Source: Ferdinandcohnia sp036965045 (GTDB taxonomy: Bacteria > Bacillota > Bacilli > Bacillales > Bacillaceae_L). From it: a stretch of 64,000 nucleotides of DNA. Below are positions 1 through 8,954 of the stretch, piece by piece. A program made the position numbers and the translations under genes. Position 1 is the first letter of the stretch; the number at the start of each line of letters is the position of its first letter. Location of the stretch: contig NZ_JBALOV010000028.1 in NCBI RefSeq assembly GCF_036965045.1, forward strand, positions 14,638 through 78,637, in the 5' to 3' direction. The notes beneath the pieces are model-generated. The model made no database searches. It was not told the origin of the DNA and saw nothing but the letters and a program-made list of their open reading frames with translations.

Positions 1-146
1 TGTTTAATTCCGGTATCTCTCGTAGGAAATCCACCAGTTAACTTTACGGAAGCACAATCATCAACGGATTCTTTAGGAATGCGATTCTTAAAATAGGTAT
101 AAGGAACTTGGGATTCAATAAAATCAATCAAACTATCTAACTTCAT
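1..146 (-). CDS. phage minor capsid / tail-terminator-like protein, N-terminal part only
   Basis: This gene runs off the left edge; only the first 48 codons are present, beginning MKLDSLIDFIESQ. The ATG at 144-146 overlaps the stop of the next gene upstream in an ATGA arrangement, which shows translational coupling. By position (fourth small gene after the major capsid gene) it would be the third minor capsid or tail-completion protein of Listeria A118-type head modules. The assignment rests on gene order, not on a recognised motif. Confidence 0.6.
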   Translation of the reverse strand, partial: MKLDSLIDFIESQVPYTYFKNRIPKESVDDCASVKLTGGFPTRDTGIK

Positions 147-568
147 TTATTAATCCCCCCTACTACACCTTCTGCAAGCCATTTGAGATACTTCTCACTT
201 TCCCCTTCAAGTGGACGTTGTAAATACTTGTTCCCTGTTTGGTATCCATCTGTTCCAGGTGAAGCTTGAGATTGTTCCCCTAACTCATAATCCATTTCAT
301 GAGTCCATAAAGCATAGTTAAACCGTCCCTTTCCATCTTGTTCAGTTGCAGAGAATGATACTTCACCAATGATTTTATCTCCCTCTTGAAAAACTTCCTT
401 GTTGACTGAACGTCTCAAAGTTGTTTTATCAATAGGAGCAATATCAACAGAAATACGTGCTAAGTCATCTACAGAATCATGCATACGTTCAATGGATTCT
501 TTTGTAATGTCACTCACTTTATCATTAAGTAGTCGTAAGAAATCAGAATCATCAAATTCAAAACTCAT
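143..568 (-). CDS. phage minor capsid / head-tail joining protein (HK97 gp10-like)
   Basis: A 141-residue protein encoded in the small head-completion cluster. The centre has a motif around residues 84-95 (FNYALWTHEMDY) followed by a conserved-looking GNKYLQRP segment near residue 110, a pattern I associate with minor capsid or gp10-type tail completion proteins of Bacillus and Listeria siphophages. A good ribosome binding site (GGAGGTG) precedes the ATG, and the stop overlaps the next gene. It is expected to act at the head-tail interface during virion assembly. The exact family is inferred. Confidence 0.7.
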   Translation of the reverse strand: MSFEFDDSDFLRLLNDKVSDITKESIERMHDSVDDLARISVDIAPIDKTTLRRSVNKEVFQEGDKIIGEVSFSATEQDGKGRFNYALWTHEMDYELGEQSQASPGTDGYQTGNKYLQRPLEGESEKYLKWLAEGVVGGINK

Positions 569-915
569 ATAAACACCTCCGTCAAAATTGGCTTTCCACC
601 AATATCACGTTTTACGTTAATCTTCTTGGGAGGCTGTTTAATCGTTTGATTCAATTCATTGGTGTATTCAATATCATCGAAGTAACTAATATCCGCTAAT
701 TTGTCATAAAGAATCTTAGCAGTAGCAACTACGGTTTCTTTTGAAGTAACTCCAAGCGAATTATTCTCGACAAGGAATGAACCCTCATCAACACGACAAT
801 TTAACCGAATAGTTTTATCAAGTTTGGGAAATCCATTTCTATCTAGAACAGGCTTTCCATTTTCCATTTTCACTTTATGTACAGCTGTCACTTGATTCAT
901 AGGAACAATAGCCAT
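565..915 (-). CDS. phage head-closure / minor capsid protein
   Basis: This 116-residue protein lies between the head-tail connector gene and the gp10-like gene, the usual place for the head stopper that seals the portal channel before tail joining. It overlaps the upstream gene's stop (TAATG) and the start of the downstream gene by a few bases, so the block is translated as a unit. Composition is beta-rich with short repeats of charged and hydrophobic residues; no catalytic motif is visible. The role is inferred from synteny. Confidence 0.6.
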   Translation of the reverse strand: MAIVPMNQVTAVHKVKMENGKPVLDRNGFPKLDKTIRLNCRVDEGSFLVENNSLGVTSKETVVATAKILYDKLADISYFDDIEYTNELNQTIKQPPKKINVKRDIGGKPILTEVFI

Positions 916-1313
916 TAGATTGTTCTCCCGAATTTACGTTTTAGACTTACACCATTAACTTCTTCAATTAATCGTTTTGACTCGGCAGGAATAAATCTTT
1001 CTAATGACTGACCAACTGAACTTTGATTAAATGTATAGGAAGCAACTCCAGTAACGGAATATCCCGCTACACCGTAGTGTTGACCTTTATTAGCATCACT
1101 AAATAGAGCAGATAACACACCTGTAAAAGCATAAACTGCATCTTCAGGAATAATGAAGTCAGGATATTTTCTTTTTAGAGTTGTATAAGCTACATTCATA
1201 GTTCGCATTTGCTTCTCATAAGAAGAACTTTCCCATTCTTCATACTCTAAAGAATATAAACTGAGATAGGAATCACACATCATAACATCTGGTTCAAAAT
1301 TTGGCTCTGCCAT
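915..1313 (-). CDS. phage head-tail connector (adaptor) protein
   Basis: A 132-residue, largely alpha-helical protein directly after the capsid gene and a short linker gene. This is the position of the gp15/gp7-type adaptor that binds under the portal ring in SPP1- and A118-like phages. The AGGTG ribosome binding site sits 8 bases before the ATG. The C-terminus is basic (LKRKFGRTI). No enzyme motif is seen; the assignment follows gene order and size. Confidence 0.6.
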   Translation of the reverse strand: MAEPNFEPDVMMCDSYLSLYSLEYEEWESSSYEKQMRTMNVAYTTLKRKYPDFIIPEDAVYAFTGVLSALFSDANKGQHYGVAGYSVTGVASYTFNQSSVGQSLERFIPAESKRLIEEVNGVSLKRKFGRTI

Positions 1314-1324
1314 AATGTTAACAC

Positions 1325-1444
1325 CTACTCTTTATCCGATTTACTTTTATTCTTCTTATCTTTCTTTGATTGATCTTTTTTTACTTCTTCAACTTTCTCA
1401 AGTTGTTCTTTTGCTTTTCTATGTCGCCTGAATAACATACCCAT
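1325..1444 (-). CDS. very small highly charged phage protein
   Basis: A 39-residue frame that begins MGMLFRRHRKAKEQ and continues as an almost uninterrupted stretch of Lys, Glu, Asp and Ser. The AGGAGGTG ribosome binding site lies 6 bases before the ATG and the gene fits the 200-bp gap between the capsid and connector genes. Comparable tiny basic-start proteins occur between capsid and connector genes in other Firmicutes phages. Function is unknown. Confidence 0.6.
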   Translation of the reverse strand: MGMLFRRHRKAKEQLEKVEEVKKDQSKKDKKNKSKSDKE

Positions 1445-1510
1445 AGAAAACACCTCCTAAATAAATAGAGGACTAACTTAATAGCCCTCTACCTTTAAAT
1501 AATCATTAAA

Positions 1511-2308
1511 TTAAACAGTAGCAGTCATTTTAACTACACCAGACTCATTGTACAGGTTAGTAGTGTAGTATTGGTTACCCGCTAGTACAACAGTACGTGC
1601 AAGAATGTCAGCGTCTTTATTTACATTAACTCCACGCTTGTAAACAATTTCAACTGCATCTTGCTTTTGAAGGTAAGAAGTACCTTCTGGTAAACGTTTT
1701 GTTCTCACAATGTCTTTAACCCCAACAAGTTCAGAAACCTGTCCTTTAGATAATGCTTTATCTTGTGCATCTCCACCAACACTGAATAAAGACTTGACTA
1801 ATTTAGTGTAATCCTTGTTATTAATGAATAGGATGTAATCCTCTTCGTCCTCGTCTCCAAATACGTCAACTGCATCAATAATGTTTGCAGCTGAAGTTGC
1901 AGCACCAGCGAAAGATAATTGTGCTGAAGCTAGAGTAGCTAAATAATCAATTTCCATCTTGTCAGCAAGTGACATAGTGATTTGCTTCTCAGCTTCATCT
2001 AGAGTACCACTTAAATTAGTTAAAACAGCCTTCTCAGTAACCTCAACGGATTTACCAGCTTCTTTAATAGTTACTTGAGTAGTAGTCATGCTTAACTTAG
2101 CAGGATCCATTGGAACGCCTTCAACTAAATCATCTGCTGCTCCAATGTATGCATAACGAGGACGAGTGATTGTATCACCTGGCTGTCCTTCTAGAGTGTC
2201 ATCGATTTTCGCAAAAGGTGCGAATCGAATTTTCTGTGGTAAATTTGCTGAAACCTCATCTGCTAGTACCTCTGGATTAATTAAATCTAATGCTTTTGTT
2301 TGTGCCAT
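1511..2308 (-). CDS. phage major capsid protein (N4-gp56 family)
   Basis: This 265-residue protein forms the icosahedral shell. The sequence has the layout of the N4-gp56 / HK97-fold capsid family: an N-terminal segment with LADEVSANLPQKIRFAPFA, then GDTITRPRYAYIG, a VTEKAVL segment, and an IVYKRGVNV...TNLYNESGVVKM C-terminal end. It is preceded by AAAGGAG and follows the scaffold gene, as is standard. No N-terminal prodomain is obvious, which agrees with a separate scaffold protein. The length is typical for this family in Bacillus prophages. Confidence 0.85.
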   Translation of the reverse strand: MAQTKALDLINPEVLADEVSANLPQKIRFAPFAKIDDTLEGQPGDTITRPRYAYIGAADDLVEGVPMDPAKLSMTTTQVTIKEAGKSVEVTEKAVLTNLSGTLDEAEKQITMSLADKMEIDYLATLASAQLSFAGAATSAANIIDAVDVFGDEDEEDYILFINNKDYTKLVKSLFSVGGDAQDKALSKGQVSELVGVKDIVRTKRLPEGTSYLQKQDAVEIVYKRGVNVNKDADILARTVVLAGNQYYTTNLYNESGVVKMTATV

Positions 2309-2381
2309 AATATAAAAACTCCTTTATAATTTTATAGTTTGTTTTGCTTTCTTTTTGGCAAGGTCTAAGCGAAAAGACCAA

Positions 2382-2408
2382 ATAAAAAAGGATACCTATT
2401 GGTTATCC
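2382..2408 (-). terminator. intrinsic terminator between scaffold and capsid genes
   Basis: On the minus strand the arms GGATAACC and GGTATCC form a 7-bp stem with one bulged base and a 4-base loop, followed by six T. The stem overlaps the scaffold stop codon at 2403-2405. Confidence 0.6.
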
Positions 2409-2969
2409 TCTTAACTTTGCGTATAAAGTTGGATTCTCATTGGCTAGTTTTGTTTTCTCTGAGATAGACATTTGTTTAAATTGTTCTTTAGTGATTTCAT
2501 TCTTAGTTGCATCGCCATTTGTCATATCACCGATGGCTTTTTGTTCTTTTTTACCGAATAGGCCTTTTGCAATGGCATTATTAATCCATTTGAGTTTATC
2601 TAGTTCGCTACCTTCTGGAATCAAATCATGAAATTCTTTAGGAACAGAGTTTAACTTTGTTTCAAAGTCTTGTTTAAAGATTTCTTGATATTGGTTCAAT
2701 TGCTCTACAAGTGGATCATGTTTTGATTTCAAGTCTGTATAAAGAGACTCGAATTCACCTTGTTTCTTTTTGGCTTCTTCATCTGCTTGTTGCTGTTGCT
2801 TCAGAAGTTCCTCATATTTAGTTTTTAACTCGTTTCTTTCAGTATTTACCTTTTGGAAACGGTCATATGGAATCGTATTTTCGTTTTTTTGCGAGTTCGT
2901 ACTCGATTGATCCCCATTAGTATTTTGATCTGTATTATTTACATCTTGGTTTTGATTTTGGTCTAACAT
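2403..2969 (-). CDS. phage capsid scaffold protein (DUF4355-like)
   Basis: A 188-residue acidic, glutamine- and lysine-rich protein. It starts with a low-complexity Asn/Gln/Asp tail (residues 1-30), continues as a long coiled coil (residues 40-95, TERNELKTKYEELL onward) and ends with a short helical region containing a KGLFGKKEQ segment. This layout and its position directly before the major capsid gene are those of gp20/DUF4355 scaffold proteins, which template prohead assembly and then leave. The AGGAGG ribosome binding site is at good distance. The gene ends in a terminator hairpin. Confidence 0.8.
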   Translation of the reverse strand: MLDQNQNQDVNNTDQNTNGDQSSTNSQKNENTIPYDRFQKVNTERNELKTKYEELLKQQQQADEEAKKKQGEFESLYTDLKSKHDPLVEQLNQYQEIFKQDFETKLNSVPKEFHDLIPEGSELDKLKWINNAIAKGLFGKKEQKAIGDMTNGDATKNEITKEQFKQMSISEKTKLANENPTLYAKLRG

Positions 2970-3049
2970 TGATAAAATCCTCCTTAATTACGTTCGTAAC
3001 GTGAACGATTCGAATTAGATATATTTAACGACCTTCTCAGGTCAAGTTT

Positions 3050-3976
3050 TTAATCTTCTAAAACTGGATTACGTTTACCAGTAGATAAAGCCTTAGAGCC
3101 TATTTCAGACTGTTTATTCGCTTTATCTAGCACACTACTAGGTAATGAATCTATTGTTCTTATAACGCTGTATGTATGCTTACAACGATGGTGAAATATC
3201 TGTCCACTCGCTTTTAGTTCGTCATATGTCGGATAGTCTCCAGGTGCTTCAGAAGTCAATTTGATAATTCTTCCCTCATGAAAACGACAAGCATCTTTTG
3301 CACCATGAGAAGAAATGACAGCATAAAAAGCCCCTCTTGAAATAGCTTCATTTGTATGGGCTTCATTGTAAATGTCCATCATCTTAGTTCTAACCAACAT
3401 ATCGACATAATCAGAAGGCTTTACCCTTCGACCATCTGCATAAATAATTGAACCTTCTAATGCATCTTTGAGAAGTTTTTCTAATGCTTGAATGGTATCT
3501 CGTTTAATCGTCTTGTATCCGTTGATACCAGCCGCCATATTTTCACGCATGGACTCACCAAATGCTTTACGAACCGCTAATCTTACATTGGTTTCGATCT
3601 TGTCTGTAACCGCTAATAAATCACTTTGAGTATCTGCAATCGCAACTTTAATCAATTCTTTATTCAATCGATTAAACTTAATTATTTGTTGGGCTTCCTC
3701 AATGGTATCAACTACATTAAGATTAATTAGAGTACGAATAGTACCATCACGAACAATAACAGGTATTACTTCCTCAACCCACTTCACAGACTCCTCATCA
3801 ATTTCAGATAAGACTTCACTCAAATAGGCCAACATTGCAATAGTATTTGCTCTTGATAAGTCACTCACATCATATCTAGACATTTCTAGGATTAATGATT
3901 GAATGCCTTTTTTATAAGCATTTACAAGTTTATTAACTTTATAGTCGTACTCAGGAACAGGAACATTCAGACTCAT
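3050..3976 (-). CDS. phage minor head protein (SPP1 gp7 / Mu gpF-like)
   Basis: The 308-residue product has the C-terminal signature of phage head morphogenesis proteins: VRTKMMDIYNEAHTNEA near residue 195, then a Cys/His-containing segment with ACRFHEG and IFHHRCKHTY around residues 232-270. In SPP1 this protein binds the portal and enters the prohead. Its start overlaps the portal gene stop by one base, matching the portal-gp7 pairing found in related phages. The N-terminal half is helical. Between its stop-proximal neighbour and itself lies a 5-bp GACCT/AGGTC hairpin at about 3034-3047. Confidence 0.8.
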   Translation of the reverse strand: MSLNVPVPEYDYKVNKLVNAYKKGIQSLILEMSRYDVSDLSRANTIAMLAYLSEVLSEIDEESVKWVEEVIPVIVRDGTIRTLINLNVVDTIEEAQQIIKFNRLNKELIKVAIADTQSDLLAVTDKIETNVRLAVRKAFGESMRENMAAGINGYKTIKRDTIQALEKLLKDALEGSIIYADGRRVKPSDYVDMLVRTKMMDIYNEAHTNEAISRGAFYAVISSHGAKDACRFHEGRIIKLTSEAPGDYPTYDELKASGQIFHHRCKHTYSVIRTIDSLPSSVLDKANKQSEIGSKALSTGKRNPVLED

Positions 3977-5493
3977 TATTCATCAAAGCCTTTTCTTTTC
4001 TCATTCTGATTAACTATCGGGTCTTCTTGTTTATGTACACGTCCTCTATTTGTAGAAGATGGGATTAAACCGTCTGCTTCATCTTCAGCACGAATACGTT
4101 TAATTTCCTCTTCTGCTTGTTCCTCAGTCATGTCGTATTGCTCCATTAATGCAGTCTTTTGGGATAGTGTAGACTTACCATTTGTTCTCATATTAATGAT
4201 CTGTGCCTTTTCTCTGTCATCGTCTGGAAGTCCGTCTTTGAAGGAAATATGAGGAGTAAATACTTCATAGTCAACATTGTCGTTATTTGCATGTTCTAAG
4301 AGTTGAGCAACATGTAGGATTTTCTTAATACCTTCGTCAAAATATTGACGTTTACGATTGATTTTCGCTAAGAGTGGTGACATTCTCCATTTAATAGATA
4401 GTCCTGAACCTCCACTTGTACCGGAATCCTGTAAGCCTAATGCAACACCAGGCATTTCAGTAACTAGCAAGATTTGATTCAAGATAAAATCTAATTCACG
4501 GAAAGCCGCATCAAGTGAAGCATTCCAAACAATGTACTCAGGCTTAACATCGTCTTTACCTTGAATACCAACTGCTTTCATTTCACTTGCATTCAAATAA
4601 CGATTACCATTCGCATCTTCTTCTAACATATCTTCAGGAACTGCAAGAATAGGGTCAGAATGTTTATCTAAAATCATTGCAATCTTATTTAATCGGTTAT
4701 TCAATTCTGCAAATAGTGAATGATGTTCGGTTAAATCATCAATCCCAAATAACATATCGTCAGTCTTGAGGTTTGGAATATGCACAATTAAATGCTCATT
4801 GATTTCTGTCTCTACATCTTCTCTGTCTGAGTATAATTCTTTAACAATTTTCCAAGATTCCACTCGATTCTCATAGGAACTGAATGTTAATGGAGACATT
4901 TGATATTTTGAATACTTAATGACTCCCACATAATGAGATTCAACATCTAATATCCATTCCTGATCACCTGTACCTTCAACAACTTTAGGAATTGCAATAT
5001 GATAAGCAAGTACAGTATTTGAACCAGGAATTGTTTCTATAAAGACATATTCAGCTTTTTGTGGCTCAATAAATACTCGATAGTGGTCTAGTGTAGAATC
5101 AACAAGTCCACCGTACTTTTGTCCATATCGAATCTTATAGAATGTATCTCCACGATAAGAATTAGACATTGCAGATTCATAAAACTTTGTATAAAGTCCA
5201 TTCTCATTCACTAAACCTTCAAGTCGTTTTTGTTCATTTGAATTATTCTTTTTACCACTTGTAAAAGTAGGCTTTTCACCAAATAAAAAGTCAGCAGATT
5301 TCCGACAAATTAACCCTGCAATATTTGAACTAATGTATAGTTTATTTAATTGTTCAGGTGTTAATAAATCTTGCTTTGATTGAAAAATACTATCATGATG
5401 ACCTAAGAATATTTCACGGTTGACATGATACCGTTCAATTCTTGCTTCATCACTTGTTGGTGGAAAAAATTCACCTTTTTTAAATAATGTCAA
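3976..5493 (-). CDS. phage portal protein (SPP1 gp6-type)
   Basis: The dodecameric portal ring through which DNA is packaged. Recognisable portal-family stretches are ISSNIAGLICRKSADFLFG near residue 50, a conserved LNKIAMILDKHSDP region and EMPGVALG...GGSGLSIKWRMSPLL around residue 355. I place the start at the TTG at 5491-5493, giving 505 residues, because AGGAGG lies 8 bases before it; the GTG at 5500-5502 sits directly on the ribosome binding site. It follows the terminase gene by 12 bases. The acidic C-terminal tail is typical. Confidence 0.85.
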   Translation of the reverse strand: MTLFKKGEFFPPTSDEARIERYHVNREIFLGHHDSIFQSKQDLLTPEQLNKLYISSNIAGLICRKSADFLFGEKPTFTSGKKNNSNEQKRLEGLVNENGLYTKFYESAMSNSYRGDTFYKIRYGQKYGGLVDSTLDHYRVFIEPQKAEYVFIETIPGSNTVLAYHIAIPKVVEGTGDQEWILDVESHYVGVIKYSKYQMSPLTFSSYENRVESWKIVKELYSDREDVETEINEHLIVHIPNLKTDDMLFGIDDLTEHHSLFAELNNRLNKIAMILDKHSDPILAVPEDMLEEDANGNRYLNASEMKAVGIQGKDDVKPEYIVWNASLDAAFRELDFILNQILLVTEMPGVALGLQDSGTSGGSGLSIKWRMSPLLAKINRKRQYFDEGIKKILHVAQLLEHANNDNVDYEVFTPHISFKDGLPDDDREKAQIINMRTNGKSTLSQKTALMEQYDMTEEQAEEEIKRIRAEDEADGLIPSSTNRGRVHKQEDPIVNQNEKRKGFDE

Positions 5494-5505
5494 ATAGTAC
5501 ACCTC

Positions 5506-7275
5506 CTAAAAGCCCATAGGCTTCTTGTTTGAAGTTAATCGTTTACGCTTCATTCCACCTGCTAGTGAAACACAAGCGGAAAGTCCATCTGGAAGATCAT
5601 CGTTAGTTCCACCAGGAAATTGCTCAAGTTGTTCATGCAATAATGCTTGATTTGTTTTTTTGAACAATAAAAAACCACTTTCAACAAGTGGCTCAAGTGC
5701 TGCAATTCTATCCTCTTTTTTCTTAATTTCGTGACTAGTTACAGCCTTAATTCTTGCTGAATAGATACCTTTCTTACGTAAAGCATCTCTTAATTGGCTA
5801 GGCACATCATGAGCCATACCTATTGTTTCTACACCAAATATTTTAGGTGAGTACATTTCAATCTTTTCAACTGCAATCTTTAAAGCTTCATTTAATTTAC
5901 ATTTAGAAGCCCAAGCATCGACAATATATAAGACTCCAGTCCTTCTATTCTTAGCAATCGTGACAATTGCATTATAGTCAGTACGTTTTAGATTCTTACC
6001 AAGTGCAACATCCCAAAATGTATAGAAGTCTAAAGGTTGATTTACTAAGTCAGCATCAGTAAAATAGGAAAATGCTTCAGCGTTGAAAATTTGAGATTCT
6101 TCGTCTCTAGGTTCATTCTGATATTCAGTATTAAATGCTTTACTACCGTAATCCCATTTCCACTTCATTAACTTAAAGATGGACTGCGCTTCCTTCCACA
6201 ATACCTTAACACCTTTATCCATTTCGGATTGATTCAACTCATAAAATGTAATTGCTTGTTGTTTTCGTTCCTCTTTGGTTAAATCCTTATCCAAATAAAT
6301 AGAACGGCATTGTTCCCAAAGTTCTTGTTTCTCAGGTGGATCAATAATCGCTTTATATTTGATTGACTTAAAGTCAGGATTTTCATTGATTACATTATTA
6401 AGAAGGCTGTCTTGATGTACAATTGTTCCCATATAGATAAATGATGTGATTAGACCTTTTGCATCACCTAATGGGATTACATCTGAAGCAAACCAATCCT
6501 TTAACTTTGCTCGTTGTTCTGCTGTACCTGCGTTTGAATGAATACCTTCCAAATCATCAAGTACAATATAATCTGGTCTTGATCCGTTCCAGTTTAATCC
6601 ACGAATTGCTTGATTGGTTGAAGCAGATACAAGATAAGAAAGTAACTTTTTAGAATCGTTCCCTTCATCTTCCCACGTAATAAATTCTTCTTGATTATCT
6701 CTAACATTAATTTGTTGTTTAGGTGAGAGCAGTTCTCCAAAATCCTGTCTCAACTTCTTATTTGATTTGAGTTGCCAACTAATCCAATCTAAAATACCCT
6801 TTGCAACCTTTGGAGTTTCAGATATGAGTACAATAAATTTACGTTTACGAAAAACAATTTCACGAATAGGATTTGCTTTAGACAAGTAAGAAGATTTCGC
6901 ATGACCACGGGGAGCTGCAACTGCTACTTTTGCATTCTTTTCAACGTTGGATACATTGTCGATAATGGAGCATATTTCTTTGTGGAAGTCTGCTGCAACT
7001 TCAGGAGATTCAATATCGAATCCTTCCCAGTTACCATTATTGAAGGGATTACGGAGTTCAGAAAAGTATTCATGTGCAAAGTAGAGTAAATCTACCTCAG
7101 ACCGATGAATACGTTCTAATCGTTCAATTTCGTTGAGATATGTTTCTAATTCTTCTATTTCAGAAGGGGAAAGACTATCTATCTGAGCCGTCATTTTTTG
7201 AATTAAAATTCGAGTTGCTTTGATTAGTTCCTCACGTTGAGGACGGTCTAGCCATTTACCATTAACATAAGCAAT
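5506..7275 (-). CDS. phage terminase large subunit, probable AUU start
   Basis: The ATP-driven DNA packaging motor and headful or cos nuclease. Walker A is APRGHAKSS, Walker B is DYIVLDDLE, and the C-terminal RNase-H-like nuclease begins with YTFWDVALG and holds acidic residues around VDAWASK. The first ATG (7192-7194) has no ribosome binding site, but the frame is open upstream for 27 codons to an ATT at 7273-7275, which has AGGGAGG 8 bases before it and gives the plausible N-terminus MAYVNGKWLDRPQREE. The resulting protein is 589 residues, normal for the family. AUU initiation is inferred from frame, composition and ribosome binding site. Confidence 0.85.
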   Translation of the reverse strand: MAYVNGKWLDRPQREELIKATRILIQKMTAQIDSLSPSEIEELETYLNEIERLERIHRSEVDLLYFAHEYFSELRNPFNNGNWEGFDIESPEVAADFHKEICSIIDNVSNVEKNAKVAVAAPRGHAKSSYLSKANPIREIVFRKRKFIVLISETPKVAKGILDWISWQLKSNKKLRQDFGELLSPKQQINVRDNQEEFITWEDEGNDSKKLLSYLVSASTNQAIRGLNWNGSRPDYIVLDDLEGIHSNAGTAEQRAKLKDWFASDVIPLGDAKGLITSFIYMGTIVHQDSLLNNVINENPDFKSIKYKAIIDPPEKQELWEQCRSIYLDKDLTKEERKQQAITFYELNQSEMDKGVKVLWKEAQSIFKLMKWKWDYGSKAFNTEYQNEPRDEESQIFNAEAFSYFTDADLVNQPLDFYTFWDVALGKNLKRTDYNAIVTIAKNRRTGVLYIVDAWASKCKLNEALKIAVEKIEMYSPKIFGVETIGMAHDVPSQLRDALRKKGIYSARIKAVTSHEIKKKEDRIAALEPLVESGFLLFKKTNQALLHEQLEQFPGGTNDDLPDGLSACVSLAGGMKRKRLTSNKKPMGF

Positions 7276-7372
7276 AGGTTTTACCTCCCTTCATTCTTAT
7301 ATAGTTATAACCTTTAATTCCCACTAAATTTACAATTCCTAACATGTTAAAATTAGTAGTGAGGTGGTATTT

Positions 7373-8191
7373 ATGTTTATTTCACCAATGTTACTGCAAA
7401 AATCAAATCAGCCATTTAATGATGAATCCTACATCACCGAATTAAAACTCGATGGATTCCGTATGATCCTCAGCAAATGGGACGATAAGATAAAACTGTA
7501 TTCAAGACATAATAATGACATTACAGCAAAGTTTCCTGAGTTAACAACACTAAACATTCCAAATGGTACTGTCCTAGACGGTGAACTTGTCGTATCAGAT
7601 GAAAATGGTAAACCGGACTTTGAATCTACAATGGAACGTTTTATGTCATCAAAAACTAATCATCATGCACAATTCTGTGTATTCGATATAATTTATTTCA
7701 AAGGTGAAAAAGTCGTTTCTCTTCCTCTTCTTGAGCGCAAGACCTTACTCCAAGATGTTCTACCTACAAATCATCCTCACGTTGCAGCTGTTCAATGGAT
7801 TCAAGGCAATGGATCAGCATACTTTGATTTAATTAAACAAAACGGACTAGAAGGAATCGTGTTGAAGAAAATTGACAATTCACCTTATGAAATTGGTAAA
7901 CGTAGTTATTCATGGTTAAAGGTAATAAATTATCAGTATGATGATAATATTCTTATATACGGCCTACGTAAAGATAAATTCGGCTTACTTTTATCATTCC
8001 AGGATGGAACTCACGCTGGATTAATGGAGTTTATGCCACCAGAACAGCATAAACAGTTGTATTCTATGTACAAAGTAGTTTCTGAGAATGATAAATTTAA
8101 ATACATTAAGCCTATTCCTGTTCGTGTAAAGTACCGAAACTTAACTAAACAAGGTAAATTGCGTATTCCTTCATTTGTGGAGTGGTTATAA
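7373..8191 (+). CDS. ATP-dependent DNA ligase (phage type)
   Basis: A 272-residue ligase made of the adenylation domain plus an OB-fold. The nucleophile motif I is ELKLDGFR with Lys25, motif III is FDIIYF, motif IV EGIVLKK and motif V SWLKV. It would seal nicks using ATP, unlike the bacterial NAD-dependent LigA; SPbeta and other Bacillus phages carry similar enzymes. I chose the ATG at 7373 because GAGGTGG ends 5 bases upstream. It is the only rightward gene in the head module and lies divergent from the terminase gene. Confidence 0.85.
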   Translation: MFISPMLLQKSNQPFNDESYITELKLDGFRMILSKWDDKIKLYSRHNNDITAKFPELTTLNIPNGTVLDGELVVSDENGKPDFESTMERFMSSKTNHHAQFCVFDIIYFKGEKVVSLPLLERKTLLQDVLPTNHPHVAAVQWIQGNGSAYFDLIKQNGLEGIVLKKIDNSPYEIGKRSYSWLKVINYQYDDNILIYGLRKDKFGLLLSFQDGTHAGLMEFMPPEQHKQLYSMYKVVSENDKFKYIKPIPVRVKYRNLTKQGKLRIPSFVEWL

Positions 8192-8954
8192 TCTCCACAT
8201 TACATAGTTCATTTTCGGAGATTAAATTTGATTTGCGGATTTAGAGTACACTAGATGTACGCCAATATTCGACACGCCCCCCTGTGTACGGTTCGACATG
8301 AATTTCTATACAATAAAATGAATAAAAATAAACTAAAATAAAGTTAAATCAATTCAATTTACTGTATAAAAACTTTCTTTTATTGTAAACTACAAAGTAA
8401 AATTACTTTATTCACCAAATGAAATGGATCAAAACAAAAGAATAAACAATAAATATTTATTCATCATTAGTTTGTGAACTTCACATAGTCTATGCTAGTA
8501 TTCTAAGTATGCGTAACATGGTTCAAACCCTTATGCCATCTGCGGTTGAGGGCTACTTTCACCCTATTGTTTACATAATGTATGTTCTAGAACCTCGTTG
8601 ATGTATCAACGTTTATGACGGGTAAGTTTGTGAATTATCTTTATAAAGTTTTTATGCAGTAATTATCTTGTATAAATCATTCAATAAACTAACTGGCCTT
8701 GTATATTCTGATATACCTATGACCCTTTTCAAAACTATACCGACATATTAATCAAACTTTATACAGGGATAATAATGATATACATTCATTATGCAGTGGG
8801 ATCGAAAAATTTTGAGGCTTTCTCCGTGGGAGGTTTGCAGTCAATGTAATCATACTCATTTCACAGTTTTTCATAGCCTATTTACTACCTATAATAACCA
8901 CTCAAACACCACTAAATATAGGCATTCCTAGCACTTTCTACTACAACATATAGT
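8192..8954. other. gene-free region between ligase and small terminase genes, with inverted repeats
   Basis: No convincing reading frame exists here on either strand. The region holds a perfect inverted repeat with 7-bp arms at 8596-8611, a second with 6-bp arms at 8701-8716, a GTGGAG/CTCCAC hairpin spanning the ligase stop (8177-8198), and a degenerate copy of the repressor-operator-like element at 8328-8347. Position next to the small terminase gene makes it the best candidate for the packaging (cos or pac) site, but no sequence proves this. Confidence 0.45.

Noticed and set aside
8516..8530. GGTTCAAACCC looks like a tRNA T loop
   Set aside because: The flanking bases do not form a T stem and no acceptor, D or anticodon arms can be drawn around it.
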